From JANQMY01 sp965228775 (lineage in GTDB: Bacteria; Pseudomonadota; Alphaproteobacteria; JANQMY01), in contig OZ245840.1 in the NCBI GenBank assembly GCA_965228775.1, positions 2,976,001 through 3,040,000 on the forward strand: 64,000 nucleotides of DNA, written 5' to 3'. This document shows positions 57,508 through 64,000 of the stretch, in pieces. How positions within the stretch are numbered: position 1 is the first letter of the stretch; each line of letters starts with the position of its first letter. Below the pieces are notes generated by a model. That model was not told the origin of the DNA. It made no database searches and worked only from the letters and a program-made list of their open reading frames with translations. Both the position numbers and the translations under genes were made by a program.

Positions 57508-58688
57508 GCAATAATTTCCTTATCGTTCTTGTGGGGCGCTGCGGATCCGGTGGACGGTGTGAGCACCAGATCATCCCGATGGATCATCTCGTCGCGGCCA
57601 CGGTATCCCAGGATCGCCTCTATTTCATGGCTTTTATGACCAGATATATGCACGGCATCGTCGCTGGCATAGGCGATTAATCCTCTGGCCAGCTCCTCGC
57701 CGGCAGTATTCAAGACTTTTACTGAATCGCCCCGGCTGAACGTTCCGCTGATGGATTTGACACCAGCTGGCAGCAGGCTTTTTCCGGATGTCAGCGCTCT
57801 AACGGCGCCATCATCAATGGTCACGCTGCCCTGGGGCTTTAGCCCCCCGGCAATCCATTGCTTGCGCGCCGTGGCAGGTGAGGCATGGGCGCGGAACCAG
57901 GTGCAAACCGTTCCGTCTTCAATCCGCCGGAGGGGATGTTGGACGTGGCCACTGGCGATGACCATATGGCAGCCGGCGCTGTTGGCGATTTTGGCGGCTT
58001 CGATTTTGGTCACCATGCCCCCGGACCCCATCTGGGCGGCGGTTTTGTGGCTGGCGGGGGCGGCCATGCGTTCGATCTCAGGCGTAATCGTATCGACGAG
58101 AGGAATGAGTTCAGCGTCGTTTCGCTCTGCCGGATTGTGTGTATAAAGACCATCTACATCGGAAAGCAGGACCAGCCCGTCTGCGCCTACCATCTGCGCA
58201 ACGCGGGCCGCCAGCCGGTCATTATCGCCATAGCGAATTTCTTCGGTCGTCACGGTGTCATTTTCATTGACCACCGGAATGCCGCCGCTCTTGAGAATCG
58301 TGGCGATGGTTGCGCGGGCATTGAGGTAGCGCCGCCTTTCTTCCGTGTCGTCCAGGGTTAGCAGCACTTGGGCAATCGGAATGTCCTTTGCCGCGAATAA
58401 TTCTTCATAGGCGTGCGCCAGTCTGATTTGTCCAGCGGCGGCGGCGGCTTGCGCTTGTTCGAGGCGCAACACGCCATTGGGGAGCCGTAGGGCATGGCGG
58501 CCAAGGGCGATAGCCCCTGACGACACAATGAGAATGTTCTGTCCTCGGGCGCGCCAGGCGGCAATATCTTCCACAACGCTGGTCAGCCATTCACGGCGCA
58601 CAATGCCCGTATCCGGATCGACCAACAAAGACGACCCGATTTTGACGACGATGGCTTTTAAGCTGGAAAGTGTGAGGGACGCGTTCAT
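57504..58688 (-). CDS. proB: Glutamate 5-kinase
   Basis: First enzyme of proline synthesis, phosphorylating glutamate with ATP and normally inhibited by proline. The amino-acid kinase domain has AIVVKIGSSLLVDPDTG, ILIVSSGAIALGRHAL, VNENDTVTTEEIRYGDND and GSGGMVTKIEAAKIA. A C-terminal PUA domain (AVRALTSGKSLLPAGVKSIS) is present. ATG 58688 is preferred; an in-frame GTG lies three codons upstream. Its start overlaps the end of obgE by 4 nt. It is followed by proA with a 4-nt overlap. Confidence 0.97.
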   Translation of the reverse strand: MNASLTLSSLKAIVVKIGSSLLVDPDTGIVRREWLTSVVEDIAAWRARGQNILIVSSGAIALGRHALRLPNGVLRLEQAQAAAAAGQIRLAHAYEELFAAKDIPIAQVLLTLDDTEERRRYLNARATIATILKSGGIPVVNENDTVTTEEIRYGDNDRLAARVAQMVGADGLVLLSDVDGLYTHNPAERNDAELIPLVDTITPEIERMAAPASHKTAAQMGSGGMVTKIEAAKIANSAGCHMVIASGHVQHPLRRIEDGTVCTWFRAHASPATARKQWIAGGLKPQGSVTIDDGAVRALTSGKSLLPAGVKSISGTFSRGDSVKVLNTAGEELARGLIAYASDDAVHISGHKSHEIEAILGYRGRDEMIHRDDLVLTPSTGSAAPHKNDKEIIA

Positions 58689-59722
58689 GGCCGCCACACA
58701 GCGGCCTCCACGGGAGGCTCTTCTTCTTCCACCAAATTCTTGTCCACGAGACGCGCACAGGCCCGCAGCAGGTCTTTCACGCCGTCGCCGCTTACGCCCG
58801 AAATGACCATTGCGGATTTGTTCGCCGCCTCTTGAAGCGCTGCAAGGGCTTCTGCCCGAACGTCATCGGTAAGCGCATCGGACTTGTTCAGTACAAGGAT
58901 CTCGTGCTTGTCCTCCAAGTCCGCGCCATACGCTGTAAGCTCCTCGCGAATGGTATGGTAGGCACCAGCAATGTCTTCCTGCGTGCCGTCTACCAAATGC
59001 ACCAGCGCCCGGCAGCGCTCGATATGCCCTAGGAACCGGTCGCCCAAACCCTGGCCTTCATGGGCGCCTTCGATCAGGCCCGGAATGTCGGCGATGACAA
59101 AATCTGTCGTGTCGACGGCCACCGTGCCCAGATTAGGCGAAAGGGTCGTAAACGGATAATCGGCAATCTTGGGACGCGCACGGCTTACGGCCGCAAGCAA
59201 TGTGGACTTACCGGCATTGGGCAAGCCCACAAGACCGATATCCGCAATCAGTTTAAGCCGCAGCCAGATCCAAAACCCTTCACCCTCTTGGCCGGGGTTG
59301 GCGCGGCGCGGCGCGCGATTGGTGGAGCTTTTGAAATGGGCGTTTCCAAATCCGCCATTACCGCCCGCGGCAATAAGAATCTTCTGACCGACCTCTGTAA
59401 GGTCCGCCAACAGAATCTCGCGGTCTTCGTGAAAGATCTGTGTGCCCACGGGAACTTTCAGCGTCATGTCCGCGCCCGCGGCACCGGTTCGGTTCTTACC
59501 CATGCCATGGGTGCCGGTCTTGGCTTTGAAGTGCTGTTGATAGCGATAGTCGATGAGCGTGTTGAGGCCTTCGACGCATTCCACCCACACATCGCCGCCT
59601 TTGCCGCCGTCGCCTCCGTCGGGGCCGCCAAACTCTATGTATTTCTCACGGCGAAAGCTCACGCAGCCCGCACCCCCGGTGCCGGACTGAATATAGACTT
59701 TGGCCTGATCAAGAAATTTCAT
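58685..59722 (-). CDS. obgE: Obg/CgtA GTPase
   Basis: Essential GTPase acting in late 50S assembly and stress control. The glycine-rich Obg domain (FGGPDGGDGGKGGDVWVECV) fills residues 1-160. The G domain has G1 at GLPNAGKS (166-173), DIPGLIEGAHEGQGLG (G3), NKSD (G4) and VSGD near G5. It ends at 345 residues without the extra C-terminal OCT domain found in some bacteria, which is common in alphaproteobacteria. First gene of the obgE-proB-proA-nadD run; its stop overlaps the proB ATG. Confidence 0.97.
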   Translation of the reverse strand: MKFLDQAKVYIQSGTGGAGCVSFRREKYIEFGGPDGGDGGKGGDVWVECVEGLNTLIDYRYQQHFKAKTGTHGMGKNRTGAAGADMTLKVPVGTQIFHEDREILLADLTEVGQKILIAAGGNGGFGNAHFKSSTNRAPRRANPGQEGEGFWIWLRLKLIADIGLVGLPNAGKSTLLAAVSRARPKIADYPFTTLSPNLGTVAVDTTDFVIADIPGLIEGAHEGQGLGDRFLGHIERCRALVHLVDGTQEDIAGAYHTIREELTAYGADLEDKHEILVLNKSDALTDDVRAEALAALQEAANKSAMVISGVSGDGVKDLLRACARLVDKNLVEEEEPPVEAAVWRP

Positions 59723-59756
59723 TGTTCTCGGTTCACTTCGTTCACGGAGGACTTAA

Positions 59757-59829
59757 CCGTCCCGCTCCCCCACCCCAACCACCCGCCAGGGTACCGTATC
59801 CGGGTGGTTGGGGTGGGGGAGCGGGATGG
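59757..59829. repeat. Palindromic repeat family A, copy 5
   Basis: Left arm TCCCGCTCCCCCACCCCAAC, right arm TTGGGGTGGGGGAGCGGGA, centre CAGGGTACCGTATC. The inner arm carries CCACCCC opposite GGGGTGG where copy 1 has CCTCCC opposite GGGAGG, again a paired change. It lies just upstream of obgE, between it and the acetyltransferase gene, so it sits in the obgE leader or at the end of the upstream transcript. Confidence 0.9.
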
Positions 59830-59922
59830 CGGAGTCATCAAACGATGATTTATACCATATCCCTGCCTGGCAGCGAGTTTCATCAAATCCGCGCCGCCAG
59901 TCAGGGCATTTCACGTCTCTTT

Positions 59923-60438
59923 TCATGCGGTCCATTCCATGCGTTTCGCCATCACCTCATGCCCACGGGCAAGACTGGGAATGGGGGTCTCATGGGTGTA
60001 GCGGAACCCGAGTTTCGTCAGCACCCGGCCAGATCTCGGGTTTTCGACAAAGTGGCCGGATACCATGCGGGTCAGGTTGAAAGCCTTAACGGCGGCGTCC
60101 TTCACGATGCGCGCGGCCTCTGTGGCATAGCCTGATCCCCAAAAGGGCTGGCCAATCCAATAACCGATTTCATACGTGTCTTCGTCGGTCATATGGACCC
60201 CAGCGGAACCGATCAGATGGCCGCATTTGGTGACGGCGTAGCAGAATTCCCGGCCGGTTTCGCGCATGGTCTCGTGACGGCCGATCCAGTCTTCCGCCAT
60301 GCCGTTTTCATAAGGATAGGGTACGCGCGACAACATGCTTGCGACCGGCCAGGCGCCCGCCAATTTCTGTACGGATCTTGCGTCTGTCCGGTCGAACGGT
60401 CGCAAGGTTAATCGTGGGGTGTTCAATATTCGGTCCAC
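59923..60438 (-). CDS. GNAT-family N-acetyltransferase (RimJ/RimL-like)
   Basis: A 171-residue acetyltransferase of the GNAT fold. RILNTPRLTLRPFDRTDARS is the N-terminus typical of the RimJ/RimL group, GYWIGQPFWGSGYATEAARI is the acetyl-CoA loop, and SGHFVENPRSGRVLTKLGF completes it. The start is GTG at 60438, with AGAGGAG 7 nt before it; longer frames upstream run into a family A repeat. The substrate is unknown: a ribosomal or other protein N-terminus, or a small amine. Confidence 0.9.
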   Translation of the reverse strand: MDRILNTPRLTLRPFDRTDARSVQKLAGAWPVASMLSRVPYPYENGMAEDWIGRHETMRETGREFCYAVTKCGHLIGSAGVHMTDEDTYEIGYWIGQPFWGSGYATEAARIVKDAAVKAFNLTRMVSGHFVENPRSGRVLTKLGFRYTHETPIPSLARGHEVMAKRMEWTA

Positions 60439-60468
60439 TTTGTTTCTCCTCTGGTGAGGATCGCTTGA

Positions 60469-60551
60469 CCATCCCACTTCCCCAATGTCAACTTTGGCCA
60501 ACCACCCGATAAGGGTACCCTAGGGGTGGTTGGGCCGGGGGAGTGGGATGG
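60469..60551. repeat. Palindromic repeat family A, copy 6 (arm interrupted)
   Basis: Left arm CCATCCCACTTCCCC is interrupted by AATGTCAACTTT before GGCCAACCACCC; the right arm GGGTGGTTGGGCC-GGGGGAGTGGGATGG is intact. The centre is AAGGGTACCC. The 12-nt insertion would bulge out of the stem. Confidence 0.85.
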
Positions 60552-60580
60552 CTTAGCCATCCAATCTTGCGAGGGAGAAC

Positions 60581-60615
60581 AAAAAAGGGAGATGGCGACC
60601 CATCTCCCTCTTTTT
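60581..60615 (-). terminator. Bidirectional rho-independent terminator after rpmA
   Basis: AAAAAA-GGGAGATGG-CGAC-CCATCTCCC-TCTTTTT: a 9-bp perfect stem with a 4-nt loop, flanked by an A-run on the left and a T-run on the right, so it gives a stem and T-tail on either strand. It lies 43 nt after the rpmA stop and should end the rplU-rpmA transcript. Confidence 0.85.
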
Positions 60616-60657
60616 GGCATCGCCACCTATCGGGCGATGCGGAACTTTCCGTGCGCC

Positions 60658-60939
60658 CTATTCTGCTGCACCGGCCACCGGCGTCGCAATCGGATCCACC
60701 GACACGTACACCCGGCCGTTCCGTTTCGTTGCAAACGAAACGGTGCCGTCGATAAGCGCAAAAATCGTATGGTCTTTGCCAATGCCCACATTGTTGCCGG
60801 GGTGCCATTTGGTGCCGCGCTGACGCACAATGATGTTGCCTGGGATAACGGCTTCGCCGCCAAACTTCTTGATGCCAAGGCGCCGGCCCGCTGAATCGCG
60901 GCCGTTGCGTGAAGAACCGCCTGCTTTCTTATGTGCCAT
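60658..60939 (-). CDS. rpmA: 50S ribosomal protein L27
   Basis: L27 reaches the peptidyl-transferase centre with its N-terminus. MAHKKAGGSSRNGRDSAGRR and GGEAVIPGNIIVRQRGTKWH are the family signatures. The length of 93 residues is a little above the usual 85-90 because of a short C-terminal addition (VDPIATPVAGAAE). It is co-transcribed with rplU, 6 nt upstream. Confidence 0.97.
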   Translation of the reverse strand: MAHKKAGGSSRNGRDSAGRRLGIKKFGGEAVIPGNIIVRQRGTKWHPGNNVGIGKDHTIFALIDGTVSFATKRNGRVYVSVDPIATPVAGAAE

Positions 60940-60945
60940 GAGCCC

Positions 60946-61620
60946 TTACTCCTTGCCTTCCGCCAGTGCTTTTGCCTGGCCGATCCAGTCATCCCGGTCG
61001 ATACGGCCCTTAAAGTTCAATGTTTCGTCCACATAAGCCACATTCTCGGGCGTGAACGATGCAATCTGATCGTAATGATAAATACCCAAACCGTTGAGTT
61101 TTTCTTCCAATTTGGGTCCAACACCGCCGATTTTTTTCAAATCATCCGCTTTTCCGTCCCGCGGGGCGCTTAAGGCCTCCGGCGCGGCGCCTTGGACGTC
61201 GGCTGCAGGCGCTTCCGAAGGCGCTGCAGCTTCGGCTGGAGCAGCTTCTTCCTTGGGAGCAGGGGCGGGTTCGGCTTTTTTGGCCTTCTTGGCTGGTGCC
61301 TTGCCACCTTCCGCGAAAATATCGGTGATTTTCAGCGTGGTTTCCCACTGGCGGTGGCCTTTGGTCCGGCGGTAAGTCTGACGGCGCTTCTTTTTGAAGA
61401 TGATGACTTTGTCGCCTTTGGCTTCGTCCAGCACTTCCGCGTGGACGCTGGCGCCTTCGATGACAGGTGAGCCTATCTTCGTGGCGCCATCGCCGCCGAT
61501 CATCAGAACCTGATCCAGCGCCACCATGTCGCCAGCTTCCGCGTTCAGCCTTTCAACGACGATGACATCGTCCTTGGCAACGCGATATTGTTTTCCGCCG
61601 GTTTTAACGACTGCAAACAT
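60946..61620 (-). CDS. rplU: 50S ribosomal protein L21 with C-terminal helix-hairpin-helix extension
   Basis: The first 100 residues are normal L21 (MFAVVKTGGKQYRVAKDDVI, IIFKKKRRQTYRRTKGHRQ). Then follows an Ala/Pro/Glu/Lys linker (about 108-150) and a C-terminal domain with DDLKKIGGVGPKLEEKLNGL and IDRDDWIGQAKALAEG, a helix-hairpin-helix-like motif. Total 224 residues, about twice the usual L21. Extended L21 proteins are known in alphaproteobacteria; the extra domain might bind nucleic acid. ATG 61620 gives the family N-terminus. First gene of the rplU-rpmA operon. Confidence 0.95.
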   Translation of the reverse strand: MFAVVKTGGKQYRVAKDDVIVVERLNAEAGDMVALDQVLMIGGDGATKIGSPVIEGASVHAEVLDEAKGDKVIIFKKKRRQTYRRTKGHRQWETTLKITDIFAEGGKAPAKKAKKAEPAPAPKEEAAPAEAAAPSEAPAADVQGAAPEALSAPRDGKADDLKKIGGVGPKLEEKLNGLGIYHYDQIASFTPENVAYVDETLNFKGRIDRDDWIGQAKALAEGKE

Positions 61621-61717
61621 GGTCGAAATCCTTGAGTTTTTGGCCGTTTCAACGCCAGCCACACGCGTTCATACGTAAAGGCGCCGGCGGCACGATGCAC
61701 CCCCGGCGAAGGCGCGC

Positions 61718-61745
61718 ACTATAGCCACGCGCGAAGGGGTGTCAA
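61718..61745 (-). promoter_or_regulatory. Sigma-70 type promoter of rplU-rpmA
   Basis: On the minus strand TTGACA (61745-61740) and TATAGT (61723-61718) are 16 nt apart, a near-consensus promoter. Transcription would start about 90 nt before the rplU ATG. The leader between contains GCGCCTTCGCCGGGGG and GCCGCCGGCGCC stretches that may fold, which would allow the leader regulation common for ribosomal protein operons. Confidence 0.75.
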
Positions 61746-61843
61746 GGCAGAAAGCGGTCGATTAAAGTCAAAGAATCGGGCTGTCACGAGCTGACCTTGA
61801 AGCAAAAAAGGTCAGTCCCCCGCTTCTTTATTGGAGACATAGC

Positions 61844-62410
61844 TTGCTTACCCTTTACGGCACTGTCATGTCCCGCGCTTTTCGCTGCCTTTGGATGCTG
61901 GAAGAGGCGGGCGTGGCCTATGAGCTGAAATCGGTGGATTTCGCCACAGGTGAAACGAAGGCGCCGGATTACCTCAAGCTCAATCCTAATGGCCGGGTAC
62001 CTCTGCTGGTGGATGGGGGCCTGTCGATTTGGGAGTCGCTCGCCATCAACCTCCACATCTCCAGGCGCCATGCCCCTCAATTCTGGCCGTCCTCGCAGGA
62101 CCAGGAATCCCGGCTCCATATGTGGACGGCTTGGGTCATGGGGGAGATCGAGGGGCCACATGATGCAGCCAACAAGACCGGCACGGATCTGGACCCCGCC
62201 GCACTCGATCTCTCGCTCAACGCCCTTCGGGAAACACTTGGCGCATCGCCTTATCTGCTGGGGTCCGATTTCACAGTCGCTGACCTCAATGTTGCGTCTG
62301 TGTTGTTGCGGCCAAAAACAGTAGAGGTGGTGAAAGCCGATGCGGTGCTGCTGGATTGGTTCAACCTGTGTACCTCGCGTCCGGCACTTGCGCGGGTGTT
62401 TGCTAGGTGA
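61844..62410 (+). CDS. Glutathione S-transferase family protein
   Basis: A 188-residue soluble GST. The N-terminal thioredoxin-like domain has LTLYGTVMSRAFRCLWMLEE and the cis-Pro segment NPNGRVPLLVDGG with the WESLAI glutathione loop. The C-terminal helical domain follows, ending LCTSRPALARVFAR. The start is TTG at 61844, with GGAG 7 nt before it; no ATG is near the conserved N-terminus. The probable substrate class is unknown. Confidence 0.9.
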   Translation: MLTLYGTVMSRAFRCLWMLEEAGVAYELKSVDFATGETKAPDYLKLNPNGRVPLLVDGGLSIWESLAINLHISRRHAPQFWPSSQDQESRLHMWTAWVMGEIEGPHDAANKTGTDLDPAALDLSLNALRETLGASPYLLGSDFTVADLNVASVLLRPKTVEVVKADAVLLDWFNLCTSRPALARVFAR

Positions 62411-62420
62411 TCCATCACAA

Positions 62421-62507
62421 TCGTCATTGCCCGGCTTTAGTCAGGGCAATCCAAGCAACCTATCGGTGGATTACCCGGGCTCGCTGATGCTCGCCGTGTA
62501 ATGACGA
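62421..62507. repeat. Composite palindrome, type D
   Basis: TCGTCATTGCCCGG ... GGATTACCCGGGCTCGCTGA then CGTGTAATGACGA. The ends pair with each other, and the GATTACCCGG...CGTGTAATGACGA part is shared with 36359-36406. It lies between the GST gene and the next gene. Confidence 0.7.
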
Positions 62508-62529
62508 AAGAGAGAGAGGGAAATCCATC

Positions 62530-62913
62530 ATGCCCATGAAAATTCTGCGCGTTGTCGCCATCCTCCAAGGGGTATCCCTCATGCTTGGCGAGGCCTACCG
62601 GTCTTGGGGCGCGGACCGGCCGGTCATGTTTTGGATGGACGATCAGATCATGGGTGTGCTGCTGATCAGTTCGGCGATACTTATGGCGCGGGACACGTTT
62701 CACCGGCGTGCCTATTTCGCTGCGGCATGGGGCTTCAGCGCAGGCATGAACTACGGCAGCTTCTTTGCCAAAATCTACGAACCGGGAGAGGCCAATGCCG
62801 GTAATTTTGATCTTGGCCTTCTGACCTTCCTGATTGGACTGGCGTTCGTTGTCGCGTGTGTGGGCATGGCCGCCAGTATCATGCTGCCAAGAGAGGAAAG
62901 CATTGGCCAGTAA
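62530..62913 (+). CDS. Small multi-pass membrane protein of unknown function
   Basis: A 127-residue protein with about four hydrophobic segments: near residues 4-20, 38-53 (QIMGVLLISSAILMA), 62-78 and 95-118 (FDLGLLTFLIGLAFVVACVG). I see no motif. The downstream gene starts 68 nt after its stop on the same strand and may be co-transcribed. Confidence 0.7.
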   Translation: MPMKILRVVAILQGVSLMLGEAYRSWGADRPVMFWMDDQIMGVLLISSAILMARDTFHRRAYFAAAWGFSAGMNYGSFFAKIYEPGEANAGNFDLGLLTFLIGLAFVVACVGMAASIMLPREESIGQ

Positions 62914-62981
62914 CGCACTGGTTGGTGGTCTTTGACCAATGACATCGCTAAGGTGCCGCAGCACATTTAGAGGAGTAACGA

Positions 62982-64000
62982 ATGGCCAAAGACTTTGACG
63001 TGGTGGTGTATGGCGCAACCGGCTACACAGGCCGGCTGGTCGCGGAATATCTGTCTCAGCAATATGGAACGGGAGGCGAGGTCTCCTGGGCCATGGCCGG
63101 ACGCAGTGCCGACAAGCTTGCGGCGGTACGTGACGAAATTGGTGCCCCTGCGGACACGCCGCTGATAACCGCCGATGCGTCCGACCCGGCCTCCCTCAAA
63201 GCCATGGTTGAACAAGCAAGGTCGGTCGCCACAACGGTTGGCCCGTATCAGCTGTATGGGGCGGATTTGGTGGCCGCCTGTGCTGCTGCCGGAACGGACT
63301 ATGTGGATCTGTGCGGTGAAACCCCCTTCATGCGCAAGATGATCGATGCTCACGAGGGTGCGGCGAAGAAGAGCGGTGCGCGCATTACGTTTTCCTGCGG
63401 TTTTGACTCTATCCCCTTCGATCTAGGGGTCTATTTCCTTCAGGACAAAGCAATCGAAAAGCTCGGCGCGGCGACGTCTCGCGTCAAAGGGCGTGTACGG
63501 AAGATGCAGGGAACGTTCTCTGGCGGGACAGCCGCCAGCATGCGCGCCACCATGGCGGCCGCCGCCGACCCCGAGGTGCTGCAGCTCCTGCTAAACCCGT
63601 TTTCGCTGACGCCCGGTTTCCAAGGCCCCGAACAGCCCGCCGGTGACAAACCGGAATTCGATGAAAGCCTGAACAGCTGGGCGGCGCCTTTCATCATGGC
63701 CGCCATAAATACGCGGAACATCCATCGTTCCAATTTCCTTTTGGGCCATCCGTATGGGGAAGATTTCAAATATGATGAAATGATGCTCACAGGACCTGGC
63801 AAAGAAGGCGAAGACGCGGCGAATTTCGTCGCCAGCAATCCGGGGATGGGCGGGGATGATGATCCGAAACCTGGCGAAGGTCCGTCCAAGGAAGAGCGGG
63901 AAGCGGGCTTTTACGATGTGTTGTTCGTCGGTGAAGCAGCCGACGGCAAGACCATCAAAGTTGGCGTGACCGGCGACAAAGATCCCGGTTATGGCTCCAC
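62982..64000 (+). CDS. Saccharopine dehydrogenase-like / trans-acting enoyl reductase family protein (partial)
   Basis: Runs off the window edge after about 339 codons without a stop. The N-terminal Rossmann motif is FDVVVYGATGYTGRLVAEYL, followed by AMAGRSADKLAAV, TTVGPYQLYGADLVAACAAA, GTDYVDLCGE and FSCGFDSIPFDLGV. These are the signatures of the family that includes the mycobacterial trans-acting enoyl reductase Rv2953 and saccharopine-dehydrogenase-like oxidoreductases; usual length is near 390-420, so most of the gene is here. AGAGGAG lies 6 nt before the ATG. It probably uses NAD(P)H on an unsaturated acyl or similar substrate. Confidence 0.88.
   Translation, partial: MAKDFDVVVYGATGYTGRLVAEYLSQQYGTGGEVSWAMAGRSADKLAAVRDEIGAPADTPLITADASDPASLKAMVEQARSVATTVGPYQLYGADLVAACAAAGTDYVDLCGETPFMRKMIDAHEGAAKKSGARITFSCGFDSIPFDLGVYFLQDKAIEKLGAATSRVKGRVRKMQGTFSGGTAASMRATMAAAADPEVLQLLLNPFSLTPGFQGPEQPAGDKPEFDESLNSWAAPFIMAAINTRNIHRSNFLLGHPYGEDFKYDEMMLTGPGKEGEDAANFVASNPGMGGDDDPKPGEGPSKEEREAGFYDVLFVGEAADGKTIKVGVTGDKDPGYGS

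Overview
This window is about 64 kb of chromosome from a free-living alphaproteobacterium. The evidence is gene content and order: a mdh-sucC-sucD-sucA-sucB-lpd run, xerC, fsa, priA and the atpHAGDC operon on one side, and obgE-proB-proA-nadD-rsfS-rlmH-gpmI-envC-ctpA-deacetylase-rppH on the other, with rplU-rpmA next to it. These are alphaproteobacterial arrangements. Base composition is moderately GC-rich. I cannot fix the order or genus.

Layout. Positions 1-9169 hold the lower TCA cycle: malate dehydrogenase, succinyl-CoA synthetase, and the 2-oxoglutarate dehydrogenase complex with its E3 subunit. Positions 9331-12425 hold a beta-propeller protein, a membrane protein and an AraC-type regulator. 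Then come xerC (minus strand) and mnmH (plus strand). From 14.6 to 20.6 kb lies accessory DNA: a secreted protein of unknown function, a GIY-YIG protein, and a three-gene minus-strand unit (two CesT-like type III secretion chaperones followed by a 931-residue candidate secreted protein). This unit is bracketed by two copies of the same composite direct repeat. DUF484, fsa and priA resume the conserved block. Positions 24.3-38.7 kb form a second accessory stretch: ASCH protein, ChaC-like protein, a TetR-controlled pair of apparently Tat-exported enzymes (an FAD sugar/alditol-oxidase-like protein and a PLP fold-type III enzyme), a lytic transglycosylase, a hybrid histidine kinase, a Baeyer-Villiger monooxygenase, a DUF2161 nuclease-fold protein, an alpha/beta hydrolase with a Cys nucleophile, and a RloA/RloB (AbiL-like) defence pair.

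From 39.7 to 45.0 kb is the F1 part of ATP synthase. After a ferritin-like diiron protein, a long minus-strand run (45.97-59.7 kb) carries rppH, a divergent polysaccharide deacetylase, ctpA, envC, gpmI, rlmH, rsfS, an ergothioneine pair (egtD, egtB), nadD, proA, proB and obgE. A GNAT acetyltransferase, rpmA and rplU follow. The window ends with a glutathione S-transferase, a small membrane protein and the start of a saccharopine-dehydrogenase-like enoyl reductase cut by the window edge.

Intergenic space is rich in palindromic repeats. One family (called A here, six full copies and a half copy) has long arms around a GGGTACC-like centre. Its copies differ by paired changes in both arms, so the hairpin itself seems to be conserved. 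A second family (B) is built around GGATCCCCGG, and two further palindrome types (C and D) also occur. No rRNA, tRNA, CRISPR array, transposase or prophage gene was recognised.

The most unusual part is the chaperone-chaperone-effector cassette at 16.3-20.2 kb inside its direct repeats. It implies a type III secretion apparatus elsewhere in the genome.
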